A stretch of 64,000 nucleotides of DNA, taken from positions 1 through 64,000 of the forward strand of contig NZ_JACHIO010000007.1 in NCBI RefSeq assembly GCF_014203225.1, read 5' to 3'. Source of the stretch: Granulicella mallensis. Its GTDB lineage: Bacteria > Acidobacteriota > Terriglobia > Terriglobales > Acidobacteriaceae. A program made the position numbers and the translations under genes. A model generated the notes under the pieces. That model was not told where the DNA came from and did not search any database. It saw only the letters and a program-made list of their open reading frames with translations. Shown here piece after piece: positions 26,152 to 34,295 of the stretch (position 1 is its first letter; every line of letters starts with the position of its first letter).

Positions 26152-26904
26152 TTACAGCTTCAGCGTCACTACCGCGTTATCGATCACGTTGGCCAACCTG
26201 GCATCCTCGTTGCCGTAGGCGTCATGCCAGCGCCACCACTTGTAGCGTGGCGTCTTCGGATAGCCCTCCGGTGAGTCCTCCCAATCCTCTTGCCGTCCTA
26301 AGGGCGTGACGTCCAGATAGTTCCACACACTGCCCATGGCTTCATCGCCGCGATTGTTGATGAAGTACGTGCGGAAGATCTTGTCGTTCTCGTCGCGGAA
26401 GAAGACATTGTGCCCGTGCCACTCGTCGACTCCGAAGTCCTTATCGAAGCCGTCGGTGAGGGTATACCAGGGAATTTTGTCCCAGCCCATGCGCTGTTTC
26501 AGGCGGGCAATGTTTTCCTGCGACCCGCGTGAGGCGTAGGCCAGCGTGGTATCCCGCGCGTGCAGGTGTGAGAGGTGCGAGATCTGGTCTGCGCCGAGCG
26601 AGCAACCAACACAGGCGTGGTCGGGCCAGCCGTAGACATCGGAATCGTAGAAGGCGCGATAGAGTACGAGCTGCCGCCGGCCGTCGAAGAGATCGAGCAG
26701 CGAGACCTTTCCCTGCGGACCTTCGAAGGCATACTCTTTCTCGACCGCGAGCCACGGCATCCGCCGCCGCGCCGCCGCCAGCGCGTCGCGCAAGCGGGTG
26801 TGCTCCTTCTCTTTGACTAGCATCTCCTGCCACGCCTTCTGCCACTCCTCAGCCGAAACGACCGGAGGTTTTTTCATCGCTGCGATCTGCTCATTGCTGT
26901 TCAT
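26152..26904 (-). CDS. DUF899-family thioredoxin-like protein
   Basis: 250 residues of the DUF899 family, which has a thioredoxin-like fold of unclear activity. Family features visible are 'EKEYAFEGPQGKVSLLDLF', 'CVGCSLGADQISHL', 'GWDKIPWYTL' and the C-terminal 'YKWWRWHDAYG'. GGGAGGAAG precedes the ATG at 26904. The start overlaps by 14 bases the end of a 47-residue membrane peptide gene, and the operon continues upstream to an AHSA1-type protein and an ArsR regulator. This combination is common in soil bacteria, but its purpose is not established. Confidence 0.85.
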   Translation of the reverse strand: MNSNEQIAAMKKPPVVSAEEWQKAWQEMLVKEKEHTRLRDALAAARRRMPWLAVEKEYAFEGPQGKVSLLDLFDGRRQLVLYRAFYDSDVYGWPDHACVGCSLGADQISHLSHLHARDTTLAYASRGSQENIARLKQRMGWDKIPWYTLTDGFDKDFGVDEWHGHNVFFRDENDKIFRTYFINNRGDEAMGSVWNYLDVTPLGRQEDWEDSPEGYPKTPRYKWWRWHDAYGNEDARLANVIDNAVVTLKL

Positions 26905-27034
26905 GACTTCCTCCCTGTTCGCGCTTGCGCGCTTTTCGGTTCCAGAACTTCGCCACGGCGAGCGCGGAAATACTGCCTGTCGAGACAGCGCCCGCCGCAA
27001 TCCATACCGCAATCCCTGCACAGAAGGGACACAT
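26891..27034 (-). CDS. 47-residue CPxC membrane peptide
   Basis: The ATG at 27034 lies two bases after the AHSA1 stop, and the stop at 26891 lies inside the DUF899 gene. The product opens MCPFCAGIAVWIAAGAVSTG and continues through a second hydrophobic half to a basic tail ('WNRKARKREQGGSHEQQ'). Small proteins with an initial CPxC and an 'ASxTSTGG'-like helix recur beside DUF899/AHSA1 genes as far as I recall. The cysteine pair could bind metal or be redox active. Confidence 0.65.
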   Translation of the reverse strand: MCPFCAGIAVWIAAGAVSTGSISALAVAKFWNRKARKREQGGSHEQQ

Positions 27035-27036
27035 GG

Positions 27037-27489
27037 CTACCTGCCTGCCCGCTCCGCGGCTGCTGTGCGGATACGTCTGATCAACTGGTTCCAGCCTCCG
27101 TCCACGCCGTGCTCCTGCTCGCCCACCCAGCCCATCGCGCGATGGACAAAGTGCATGCGTGTCACTCCGTCTTCTTCGGTCAGGCGATATTGAATGTTCG
27201 AGACAGCAGGGTTGGACATAAAGAGCGGCCCCGAAATTTCGAGCAGCGATGGCGTCTTGATGGCCTGTACCGTGCCCCAGAAGTGGCCGGTATTGTTGCC
27301 CAGGTCGCGATACCAGCGCCCGCCGGGCCAGGCCTCAAGTACCATCGGCATCGGTTTTTCTGGAGTGGAGTTCAACGGCCCCATCTGTTCGAGGATCGTC
27401 TCAAAGACGATCTCGATGGGGGCCGCGATCTCCTCTTCCTTGATGATCTCGAAGGCGTGTAATACGCCTTCCTTCACAGTGGTTGCCAT
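27037..27489 (-). CDS. AHSA1/SRPBCC-domain protein
   Basis: 150 residues of the START-like SRPBCC fold ('EIAAPIEIVFETILEQMGP', 'PGGRWYRDLGNNTGHFWG', C-terminal 'GGWNQLIRRIRTAA'). Such proteins bind small hydrophobic ligands and are often paired with ArsR regulators in the same operon. The ATG at 27489 overlaps the stop of the ArsR gene (TAATG), with GGAGGAG immediately upstream. The open frame runs further upstream inside arsR, but that part is not coding. Confidence 0.85.
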   Translation of the reverse strand: MATTVKEGVLHAFEIIKEEEIAAPIEIVFETILEQMGPLNSTPEKPMPMVLEAWPGGRWYRDLGNNTGHFWGTVQAIKTPSLLEISGPLFMSNPAVSNIQYRLTEEDGVTRMHFVHRAMGWVGEQEHGVDGGWNQLIRRIRTAAAERAGR

Positions 27490-27863
27490 TACTCCTCCTT
27501 TGGATTTGGGCCCTCGTCCAGGCGAATCATTCGTTCCAGCGCCTTGCGCTCGGCACGCTGCTTGATCTGGTCGACCTGATGCATCCAGTAGCGTTCGAAG
27601 ACCTTCACCCAATCGTGCACCGGCTTCAGGCCCGCAGCATTAAGGCGATACATGCGATGTTGTCCGCGTTTGACCACCGTCACCACGCCGGCCTTGCGCA
27701 AGGCACCCAGGTGCTTGGAAACCGCAGGCTGGGCAATCTTCATGCGCAGGACGATCTCGTTGACGGCGTACTCCTGGCCATCAGACAGCACGGTGATGAC
27801 CTCGCGCCGCCGTGGTTCGGCAATAGCGCTGAAGACGTCCGTCGGGTAGGCCTTTCGCGTCAT
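27489..27863 (-). CDS. ArsR-family transcriptional regulator
   Basis: 124 residues with a winged helix ('VNEIVLRMKIAQPAVSKHLG', 'VVKRGQHRMYRLNAAGL'). There is no clear CxC metal site, so it belongs to the AHSA1-associated group rather than metal sensors. As first gene of the operon it probably represses it. Translation is coupled to the AHSA1-type gene. Confidence 0.88.
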   Translation of the reverse strand: MTRKAYPTDVFSAIAEPRRREVITVLSDGQEYAVNEIVLRMKIAQPAVSKHLGALRKAGVVTVVKRGQHRMYRLNAAGLKPVHDWVKVFERYWMHQVDQIKQRAERKALERMIRLDEGPNPKEE

Positions 27864-27915
27864 GGACTCAATATATTCCGATTTAGGAATGTGTCAAGGG
27901 CCAAAAAGAATAATT

Positions 27916-28650
27916 TCAAGGCCTTCGAGTGTGAAAGGGACAGCTTCCAGTCTCGGGCGCATTGTCATCCGGAAGTGCGTATTGCTTCCACTCACGATTG
28001 GTAGGTTGACCATAAAAGCCTATGTCCGGGTGGACAGACATTTCGTCATAGGCCAGCATCCGCCTGTGTATCCTGTAGCGCACGTCGGCTGCGATGGGCT
28101 GGGAGGTAGCGGGATCAATAAAGAGTCTTCGGGGCTGAAAGATAAGCACGATACCGGGGCCGAGATTTCTGCTGCGGCGTTGGATATAGGTCGGGGATGA
28201 CCCTACAACAAACATCTCGCATTCCTCAAAGGAGAACTCCCAGAGTGGATCATTCGGCGTTCTCTCAAGCGCGGGGTGACGGTCATGCTTATGAAGCATC
28301 TGCAACAGTCCCCAGAAGCGATCGACAAAAGCGGCGTGCGTCGTAATCTTTGGATCGGGTTCGCAGAATGCGACCAGGCTGCAACGCTCATACTCCGCTG
28401 TGTCCAGCAGCGTGACGAATTCCTGCATGTCTCTCACAAACTGTTGCGGGAAGTGCTTTGAGATGAAGGTATAGATCATCTCGCCGCGAATCTCACCTGC
28501 CTGTCCAAAGAAACACGGAAAGTTCGCTGCTTGCAGTTTCGTTCTGTAGGATTCATACGCCTGGAGCTTCCAACTCTCCTCCGGTGTGATGCCTAAGACG
28601 CCATGATGAAGAGCTCGACTTATCCACGGCGATACTTCGGTATTGATCAT
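27916..28650 (-). CDS. YqcI/YcgG-family protein
   Basis: 244 residues of the YqcI/YcgG family (function unknown; some members contain heme or oxygenase-like sites). 'ANFPCFFGQAGEIRGEMIYT', 'LVAFCEPDP' and the C-terminal 'FYGQPTNREWKQYALPDDN' are the visible family features. The ATG at 28650 overlaps the sterol desaturase stop (ATGA), so the two are translated together. The pairing suggests a joint oxidative modification, but no substrate is indicated. Confidence 0.8.
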   Translation of the reverse strand: MINTEVSPWISRALHHGVLGITPEESWKLQAYESYRTKLQAANFPCFFGQAGEIRGEMIYTFISKHFPQQFVRDMQEFVTLLDTAEYERCSLVAFCEPDPKITTHAAFVDRFWGLLQMLHKHDRHPALERTPNDPLWEFSFEECEMFVVGSSPTYIQRRSRNLGPGIVLIFQPRRLFIDPATSQPIAADVRYRIHRRMLAYDEMSVHPDIGFYGQPTNREWKQYALPDDNAPETGSCPFHTRRP

Positions 28651-29621
28651 GATGTGACCTTTGCTGCGTCTGCTTTTCTGGCACGCCGAGCCAGCCGAAC
28701 CATTCGGCGAAAGCCTGCAGCCTGCTGTTCTCCCCACGAGCCGGTAACCATCGCAGGCTCTGCTCCGGCGTCGCCGGTCTCGACTGTGCTGTCATGGAAT
28801 TTGGCCGTTCTAAACAAAATGTCCCACCAGGAGAGCGCGGTCCCAAAGTTGCAACTGCGTCGTCCTGCTGCCTTCAATGCGTGGTGCGTTCGGTGGAAAC
28901 GAGGGGAGATAAAGATGTGGTCGCCCAGCCATCCATAGCCGATGCGTGTATTGGAGTGCGCCATGCTCCCTACAAGTCGAAATCCAAGAATGACAAAGGG
29001 AAACTGAAAGGCCGGGACACCAATCAACAGGCCCACCACGATCAGCCATAGGTAAGTGATCGTGTCTTCCAGTACATGCGATCGCTCATCAGACCAGAAC
29101 GTCATCTGATCTTCCGCATGGTGCACGGAGTGGACACCGTACCACCAGCCATACCTGTGAGACAGGCGATGCCTCCAGTAATCGGAAAGGTCGAGGATGG
29201 CGAAGTATAAGAAAAAGACCAGGAGTGGCCACGAAGCCAATGCAGGCACGAGCGCAGTCAGCGACGGTGGACTGATCGAATGTGCCAGGAAGAATCGATC
29301 AAGTTGCTGTTGCAGCCAACTGTACTCAAAAAAAGCGACAAGCGGAAAGAGTACCAGGCGGACGAAAAAGGCATATGCCACATCGGCTGCAATCGGATTC
29401 CGTGGGGACCAGCTTGTAAGCGGCCAGTATCGCTCGATGGGCGTACAGACCAAAAAGCTCAGGCAGAGTTGCAACACTCCACAACCCGCAAAGAAGAGCC
29501 AGAGCGCCACCGTATGACCGTGCTGGGTTACGCCAAGGCTACTGAGAAATGACTGAATTGAAGTCACGATCCAATCGAACGTGACTGTACCTGTCGGGGC
29601 TGCGTGGGCTATCCAGGACAT
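28647..29621 (-). CDS. Sterol desaturase/fatty acid hydroxylase family di-iron membrane enzyme
   Basis: 324 residues with four to six membrane helices and the histidine clusters of the family: HRLSH, HSVHH and HRTHH, all in the second half. It binds two irons and inserts or removes hydrogen on a lipid with oxygen. GGAGGGGAC precedes the ATG at 29621. Bacterial members act on fatty acids, carotenoids or hopanoids, and the substrate here is unknown. It is the first gene of a two-gene operon. Confidence 0.85.
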   Translation of the reverse strand: MSWIAHAAPTGTVTFDWIVTSIQSFLSSLGVTQHGHTVALWLFFAGCGVLQLCLSFLVCTPIERYWPLTSWSPRNPIAADVAYAFFVRLVLFPLVAFFEYSWLQQQLDRFFLAHSISPPSLTALVPALASWPLLVFFLYFAILDLSDYWRHRLSHRYGWWYGVHSVHHAEDQMTFWSDERSHVLEDTITYLWLIVVGLLIGVPAFQFPFVILGFRLVGSMAHSNTRIGYGWLGDHIFISPRFHRTHHALKAAGRRSCNFGTALSWWDILFRTAKFHDSTVETGDAGAEPAMVTGSWGEQQAAGFRRMVRLARRARKADAAKVTS

Positions 29622-30197
29622 CTGTCCCCTCCGCGTTCCATCACTCTCTTCTTAGAAGAAGACGGATGAAACATTCCAGAGGTTTGCAGGGAATAGGGGT
29701 TTTCCTGCAGGAAAAGACGTTTATTCTGCCGTCAAAGAACTAACTGTGAGGTTCAACAGGTGTTCAACTGTGGAGATTAAGGCACATCTGAGGAAACCTC
29801 AACGACCTGTGGAGGTTTCAGCCGTAGGGAAGAGCGCTTGGACGAGGCGAACGGTTTGCCGGTGCGCGGACACAACACGCGCTGGCGGCCGTTCACCTCG
29901 ACTTTTGAAGTTCTAAGTTCTGGGAAGTTGAACTTTGTCAGCAGAGTAGTGGGGCGGTGCACTGTGTACACGAGTATGGGGGAGGGGCAATGGTGATTGA
30001 AGGCAATCCGTCATTTTCGTCTTCCGGCAAGCAAGGCATCGATTGACCTGATGAGAGTCAATCGATACCTCTACTCTGGAATGTCGCTCCCGGCTGTTCC
30101 CAGAAAAATTCTTTAATGGGTCTGTGCAAGATGTGTAGACTGTTTCTCAACAAGCAGTAGCGAAGCTGATTCTCGACTATAGAAACGAGGGCACGCA
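29622..30197. other. 576-bp gene-free stretch with two palindromes
   Basis: Contains a 16-bp perfect palindrome TTTTCCTGCAGGAAAA at 29700-29715, 79 bases upstream of the desaturase start, and a 10-bp inverted repeat ATCGATTGAC (30038-30047) / GTCAATCGAT (30057-30066). Either could be an operator. Two short open frames here (29777-29971 minus; 29990-30046 plus) are not convincing. Confidence 0.5.
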
Positions 30198-30543
30198 ATG
30201 GCTGGCAAGTTTGTCATCAAGAAATCCTCCGACGGGCAATTTTTTTTTCAATCTCAAGGCTGGGAATGGAGAGACGATTCTCACCAGCAAGTTATATAAG
30301 GCAAAAGCATCGGCTCTGAATGGAGTCGAGTCGGTAAAGAAGAATGCGCCTCAGGATGAACGATACGAGAGGAAAACCGATAAATCCGGGCATCCTCGCT
30401 TTAATCTCAAAGCTGCGAATGGAGAGGTCATCGGTTCCAGTGAGAGTTACAGCAGTGAATCGGCTCGGGAGCATGGGATCGAATCGGTAAGACAAACGCG
30501 CCAACAGCAACTGTGGATGATGAAACAGTTTAGGCAGCCATAG
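30198..30543 (+). pseudogene. DUF1508 (YegP-like) two-repeat protein, frameshifted at a T9 tract
   Basis: From the ATG at 30198 the product begins MAGKFVIKKSSDGQFFF, the normal opening of a DUF1508 protein. A run of nine T at 30240-30248 throws it out of frame. Eight T would restore 'FFFNLKAGNGETILTS', and the remaining two repeats ('KAGNGETILTSKLY', 'KAANGEVIGSSESY') read openly to 30543. It may be a true pseudogene, a base-calling error, or a slippage-controlled gene. DUF1508 proteins are small stress-associated beta proteins of unknown role. Confidence 0.75.
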
Positions 30544-30571
30544 CGAGCTTTACCTTCATTTGAACTTAGAG

Positions 30572-30599
30572 GTGTGGTCGCAGGTGTCTGCGACCACAC
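30572..30599 (+). terminator. Hairpin after the DUF1508 gene
   Basis: A 12-bp perfect stem GTGTGGTCGCAG / CTGCGACCACAC with a GTGT loop, 29 bases after the stop. It is followed by 'cgcaccatctttatt', only weakly T-rich. Confidence 0.5.
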
Positions 30600-30737
30600 G
30601 CACCATCTTTATTCTCCATGTTGGCGCAAGACATACCCTCGCAGTCATGAGCACAAACTTGTTGTAACCGGGTAGAGCGCTATGCGTTGCTAAGGTTGGT
30701 TTTCCTCGTAAACGCACTTCTCGTTTATTTGCTTGAG

Positions 30738-31544
30738 CTAGGTGCCGGCCTGCAATCTTGCCTCGATCTCTGGCAGGATTTGATCGCAGGCGGAAAGGTC
30801 CTCTGCCACAAAGTCGGCGCCCGCCTTGAGCATCTCGGATGAGGCTTGCTTGAGGAGACTCTCTTTTTGTGCGATCGGAAGTTGCTCTAAGCCCACGGCA
30901 TCGAGTCCAATCATGTTGCCCGTCCGGGTCAATCCGATCGTCCACATTCCAGCGTTTTTTCCTTCTTCAATATCGCTGAGGGTGTCGCCGATCTTGACGC
31001 AGGAGGATGGAGGATACACGTTGAGGAGTTGTGCATTGCGTGCCAGCATCCAGGGAGCGGGTCTTCCGGCACCGACTTCATCCGGGCATACCGAAGCCTC
31101 TGGCCGATATCCACCGGCAGCAGCCTGAGCAAGAACCGGAGCTAACATCGCACGGGTGTAGCCTGTGGTGCTCCCGATGAGGAGTCCACGATCCTGCCAT
31201 TTCTTTACGGTGTCGACTACACCTTCGATGAGTTGTGAGTGCTGGGTGATGATATCCATCTGCACCGGGCCAAACTCCGCGAAGAGGCGTGTGACCTCTT
31301 CCATGCCAGGCTGCTTTCCAAAGAGAGCATTCCACTCCGCACTGATATTGGGCAGCGCGAGAATGGCCTGGATATGGTCACGCTTTAGCAATCCCATATC
31401 CCGTCTTGCATCCTGCATCGAAAGAGCGATTCCATGGCGTGCGAAAAGAGTGGTGAGGGCCAACACGGGAGCGACAGAACCATGGTCCACCGTTGTACCA
31501 GCCCAGTCGAGCATGATTGCGCGGATGCGAGGAGATTGGTTCAT
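30738..31544 (-). CDS. phnX: Phosphonoacetaldehyde hydrolase (phosphonatase)
   Basis: 268 residues of the HAD superfamily. It cleaves the carbon-phosphorus bond of phosphonoacetaldehyde to acetaldehyde and phosphate. The nucleophile region is 'MLDWAGTTVDHGS' (Asp13). The Schiff-base lysine lies in 'RDMGLLKRDHIQA' (Lys54), which separates this enzyme from other HAD hydrolases. 'STTGYTRAM' and 'KIGDTLSDIEEG' complete the active site. GAGG sits six to seven bases before the ATG. It is last of a minus-strand run after an OPA permease. PhnW lies at the other end of the locus, so the two-step pathway is complete but the genes are split. Confidence 0.93.
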   Translation of the reverse strand: MNQSPRIRAIMLDWAGTTVDHGSVAPVLALTTLFARHGIALSMQDARRDMGLLKRDHIQAILALPNISAEWNALFGKQPGMEEVTRLFAEFGPVQMDIITQHSQLIEGVVDTVKKWQDRGLLIGSTTGYTRAMLAPVLAQAAAGGYRPEASVCPDEVGAGRPAPWMLARNAQLLNVYPPSSCVKIGDTLSDIEEGKNAGMWTIGLTRTGNMIGLDAVGLEQLPIAQKESLLKQASSEMLKAGADFVAEDLSACDQILPEIEARLQAGT

Positions 31545-31654
31545 GCCGTACCTCGTCCGGATAGAAGGTCCAGAGGCTGTGCCGTGATTCCGAGGCCTGA
31601 AGCTATGCCAGTTCCGATAAGGATGTCCGAATTTTGTTTCTTCATGTGCGGAGA

Positions 31655-32929
31655 CTACAACGGAGAACTCGCAGTCTCAAGGATTGAACGGTTAGGCCGG
31701 GACGTAAATTGCGTTTCCTTGCGTGCTCCGAACACGCAAATCGTGCCAGCCACAAGGGCAAAGAACACAAAGAGGTCGAATAGCTTCGTCCAGCCGAGAT
31801 GGGAGACGTAAACCGTTATGAGCAGGGGAGACAACGCCTGGCCGATCGATCCGATGGCGTTGACCAGACCCGAGGCTCGTCCATGCAGCTCGTGGGGAAC
31901 GGCATCGAGAACAGCCATTCCCGACATGAGGATGTCGGCTCCATGAATCAGGATGCCCGTTAGCGCAATGGAGAGTACCAGTCCCGCACCGCCGCTGCCC
32001 GCCAGCATGGGATGAATCAGGCAGATAAAGGCGAGAGCAAAGAGCATGCAGGCGCCAAGGGTCATTCTGCGCCGGCCGAAGTGGCGCTGAACGGCATATC
32101 CCACTGCCAATGGCCCGAGAAAACCGAAGAGTTCAAAGTAGGAGGCCATATGTTCCGCGGAAACAGTCCGGTAACCAAGATCTGAGATCAGGTAGTTGGG
32201 AAGCCAGAAGAGAAGGGTATAACGCGTCATCTTCAGGAAGAAATACATAGCTGCAATGAGACGAATTCTAGGATTTGCAAGGAGCTGACGCCATGGACGG
32301 TCCTGCACTACAGCCTCTGAGGGCTGCGGTGCAGGAGCAACTCCAAGAGGTGCGACAGGCAGGCGGGCGGTCTCTTTCAGAAAGAAACATGCCGAACACA
32401 GTAGGACCGCCGATGAAATAAGGTAAGCGGGATGAAAACCACTGTGTGTGGCCATTCCGGTATTGAGAACAAGCCACTCGGTAAGAGCGCTTGCAAGGAG
32501 GCCTCCAAGAATATAGCTGGTGCTCCACCAACCAAGTACTACATCTCGTTCTCCAGCCCGGAACCAACCTCCAAGCAATTTGAGCAGGGCTGGCCAACCG
32601 AAGCCCTGGCCAAATCCATTGCCGAGTTGGAGCAAGAGGACCAGAACAGGTTGATCGCACCAGACTAATAAGATTGTGCAAGCTATAGAGATTCCTGCGC
32701 CCATCAGGGCTGTACGCCGTGCGCCGATACGGTCCGCCAGGGAACCGCCCACTAACTGACCTACGGCGTACATTCCTCCGAAGCACGCCAGGCTAACGGC
32801 GAGGGAAGAGATCGCGCCTTTGCCCGTACCCATATCTTTCCGGCACGCATAAAAGCCTGCATACAGCGTCCAGGCTGCGATAAAGACGCGCCCTCTCCAT
32901 CGCGCCCAGAAGGCTTTCTCGATGTTCAT
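31655..32929 (-). CDS. MFS permease of the organophosphate:phosphate antiporter type
   Basis: 424 residues with about twelve helices and the family opening 'WTLYAGFYACRKDMG', comparable with GlpT/UhpT. These import phosphorylated or phosphonate solutes, often exchanging them for phosphate. The position between phnX and a membrane regulator suggests uptake of 2-aminoethylphosphonate or a relative. The start overlaps the regulator stop by ATGA. A second, related permease is divergent at 34296. Confidence 0.85.
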   Translation of the reverse strand: MNIEKAFWARWRGRVFIAAWTLYAGFYACRKDMGTGKGAISSLAVSLACFGGMYAVGQLVGGSLADRIGARRTALMGAGISIACTILLVWCDQPVLVLLLQLGNGFGQGFGWPALLKLLGGWFRAGERDVVLGWWSTSYILGGLLASALTEWLVLNTGMATHSGFHPAYLISSAVLLCSACFFLKETARLPVAPLGVAPAPQPSEAVVQDRPWRQLLANPRIRLIAAMYFFLKMTRYTLLFWLPNYLISDLGYRTVSAEHMASYFELFGFLGPLAVGYAVQRHFGRRRMTLGACMLFALAFICLIHPMLAGSGGAGLVLSIALTGILIHGADILMSGMAVLDAVPHELHGRASGLVNAIGSIGQALSPLLITVYVSHLGWTKLFDLFVFFALVAGTICVFGARKETQFTSRPNRSILETASSPL

Positions 32930-34074
32930 GGTGTCTTTCCTATAGGAGTCTGTGTCTGAGGGGGCGCATCGCGAAAGAGTATCGGCTGAGAGGATGAGCC
33001 CATGGGGAAGATGGCCTGGGTAGTAAGGGAATCTGACAAACCGTCAGCCAGACCTTCCGGAAAGGTGTCCCGCTCGCATAGCAGTTTGACGAGCGAGTCG
33101 ATGGAGCTTTCATCTGTGCCGTCAATTCGTATGGTGCGAACCGGTCTGGCTGAGATCGTCAACAACGCTGCCGAGCCCCCAGGCACGGGGTATATCTTCG
33201 ACGCAATGCGATCGAAGACCCGGCGGCCGTTTGCGGTGTTGACGATCGTAAACCGTTTTGAGTCAGACGGTGCCGCACTATCCATCGAGGCTTGAGAACT
33301 CTTTGTGTCAGCCGGACCTTCGGCCATCGGGCCGATTGAGATTATAGTTTCTTCTCCTCTGGCCGCAGCTTCCCCAGTAAGGTCTAACTCCCCATGAAAT
33401 TGTCCGGCAAGATTAAGTAGAGGCGTCGTCGCCTGAATTTCATTGATTGCGACGAGTTCACGTCCATCATTATTTTCTGCCGGCGGAAGATAGAGCCTGA
33501 CACTATGGCCCTGAAAGACACTCTGCCAAAAAGTCGTAAAAGGATGTTCTCGAGCTATCTGCCATCGAAGACAGACGATGCATAAGAAGAGTGCAATAAA
33601 GGTTGGTGCGGCCAATTGCTGAAGCGTGAGTGGCACTTGTACTTCGTACAGGTCAGATCGACCCTGCCCAACCTCATTGTCCGTGTCGATAGGGGTGGAT
33701 AAGGCAGCCCTTGTCAGAAAACGGGGCACATAGGATCCGGATGGCAGATCGAGAGTAAATCTATTTTCTATCTGTACCTTGTTATAGGCTCCAAGCCTTT
33801 TGCGCACATCATTCGCGCGTACGCGCACGCCCGCGTCGGAGCCTGTGTCATATGTGGCTTCACGGCCTAAAAGGCTCATGCCAATCAGGCGTTCTTTTAA
33901 TTCATCTGTATCGCCGCTAAGAGCTCGACTGACGATATGCCGTAGAAATTCGCAACTCTTTGGGCTGGTCTTGAAGGCGGGGCTTTCACACACCGCTTGA
34001 AGAGTTTCCCGAAAGTTGGTTGCGTAGGGAGATAGCTCCGAAAGTGGAATCTCCGTGTAGCTATGCATGTCCAC
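32926..34074 (-). CDS. Membrane-anchored putative regulator of the phosphonate locus
   Basis: 382 residues. The first 120 hold a block ('SCEFLRHIVSRALSGDTDEL', 'DTGSDAGVRVRANDVRKRLG') seen at the N-terminus of various bacterial regulatory and cyclase-like proteins, and presumed DNA-binding. One membrane helix ('APTFIALFLCIVCLRW', about 156-171) follows, and then about 200 residues that would face the periplasm. This CadC-like order suggests a one-component sensor. GTG at 34074 has AGGGACAG upstream, and an ATG two codons later is possible. It is coupled to the permease gene, which supports a role in this locus. Ligand and fold of the outer part are unknown. Confidence 0.6.
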   Translation of the reverse strand: MDMHSYTEIPLSELSPYATNFRETLQAVCESPAFKTSPKSCEFLRHIVSRALSGDTDELKERLIGMSLLGREATYDTGSDAGVRVRANDVRKRLGAYNKVQIENRFTLDLPSGSYVPRFLTRAALSTPIDTDNEVGQGRSDLYEVQVPLTLQQLAAPTFIALFLCIVCLRWQIAREHPFTTFWQSVFQGHSVRLYLPPAENNDGRELVAINEIQATTPLLNLAGQFHGELDLTGEAAARGEETIISIGPMAEGPADTKSSQASMDSAAPSDSKRFTIVNTANGRRVFDRIASKIYPVPGGSAALLTISARPVRTIRIDGTDESSIDSLVKLLCERDTFPEGLADGLSDSLTTQAIFPMGSSSQPILFRDAPPQTQTPIGKTP

Positions 34075-34295
34075 GATCTGTCCCTATCAATATAGGTACT
34101 TTATTGGGGGCCTATTACAAGGTTGTAAAAAACATGAAAATCGCAGCGGTTTTTACTCATCAATTGACGGTCATTCAGGTGTAACGGTTCGCCTAACGGT
34201 AAGACGAAGCCTGCTGAACCTGCCAAACGTTTCGAGCCGGGAGGATGCATGCGACGCTTCAATGCGTAGAGCCTACCTGAAAGAAGTCAGACCTG

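Noticed and set aside
29777..29971. 64-codon minus-strand frame
   Set aside because: GTG start without a ribosome binding site and no recognised family; kept as intergenic.
29990..30046. 18-codon frame after GGAGGGG
   Set aside because: Too short, overlaps an inverted repeat and has no further support.
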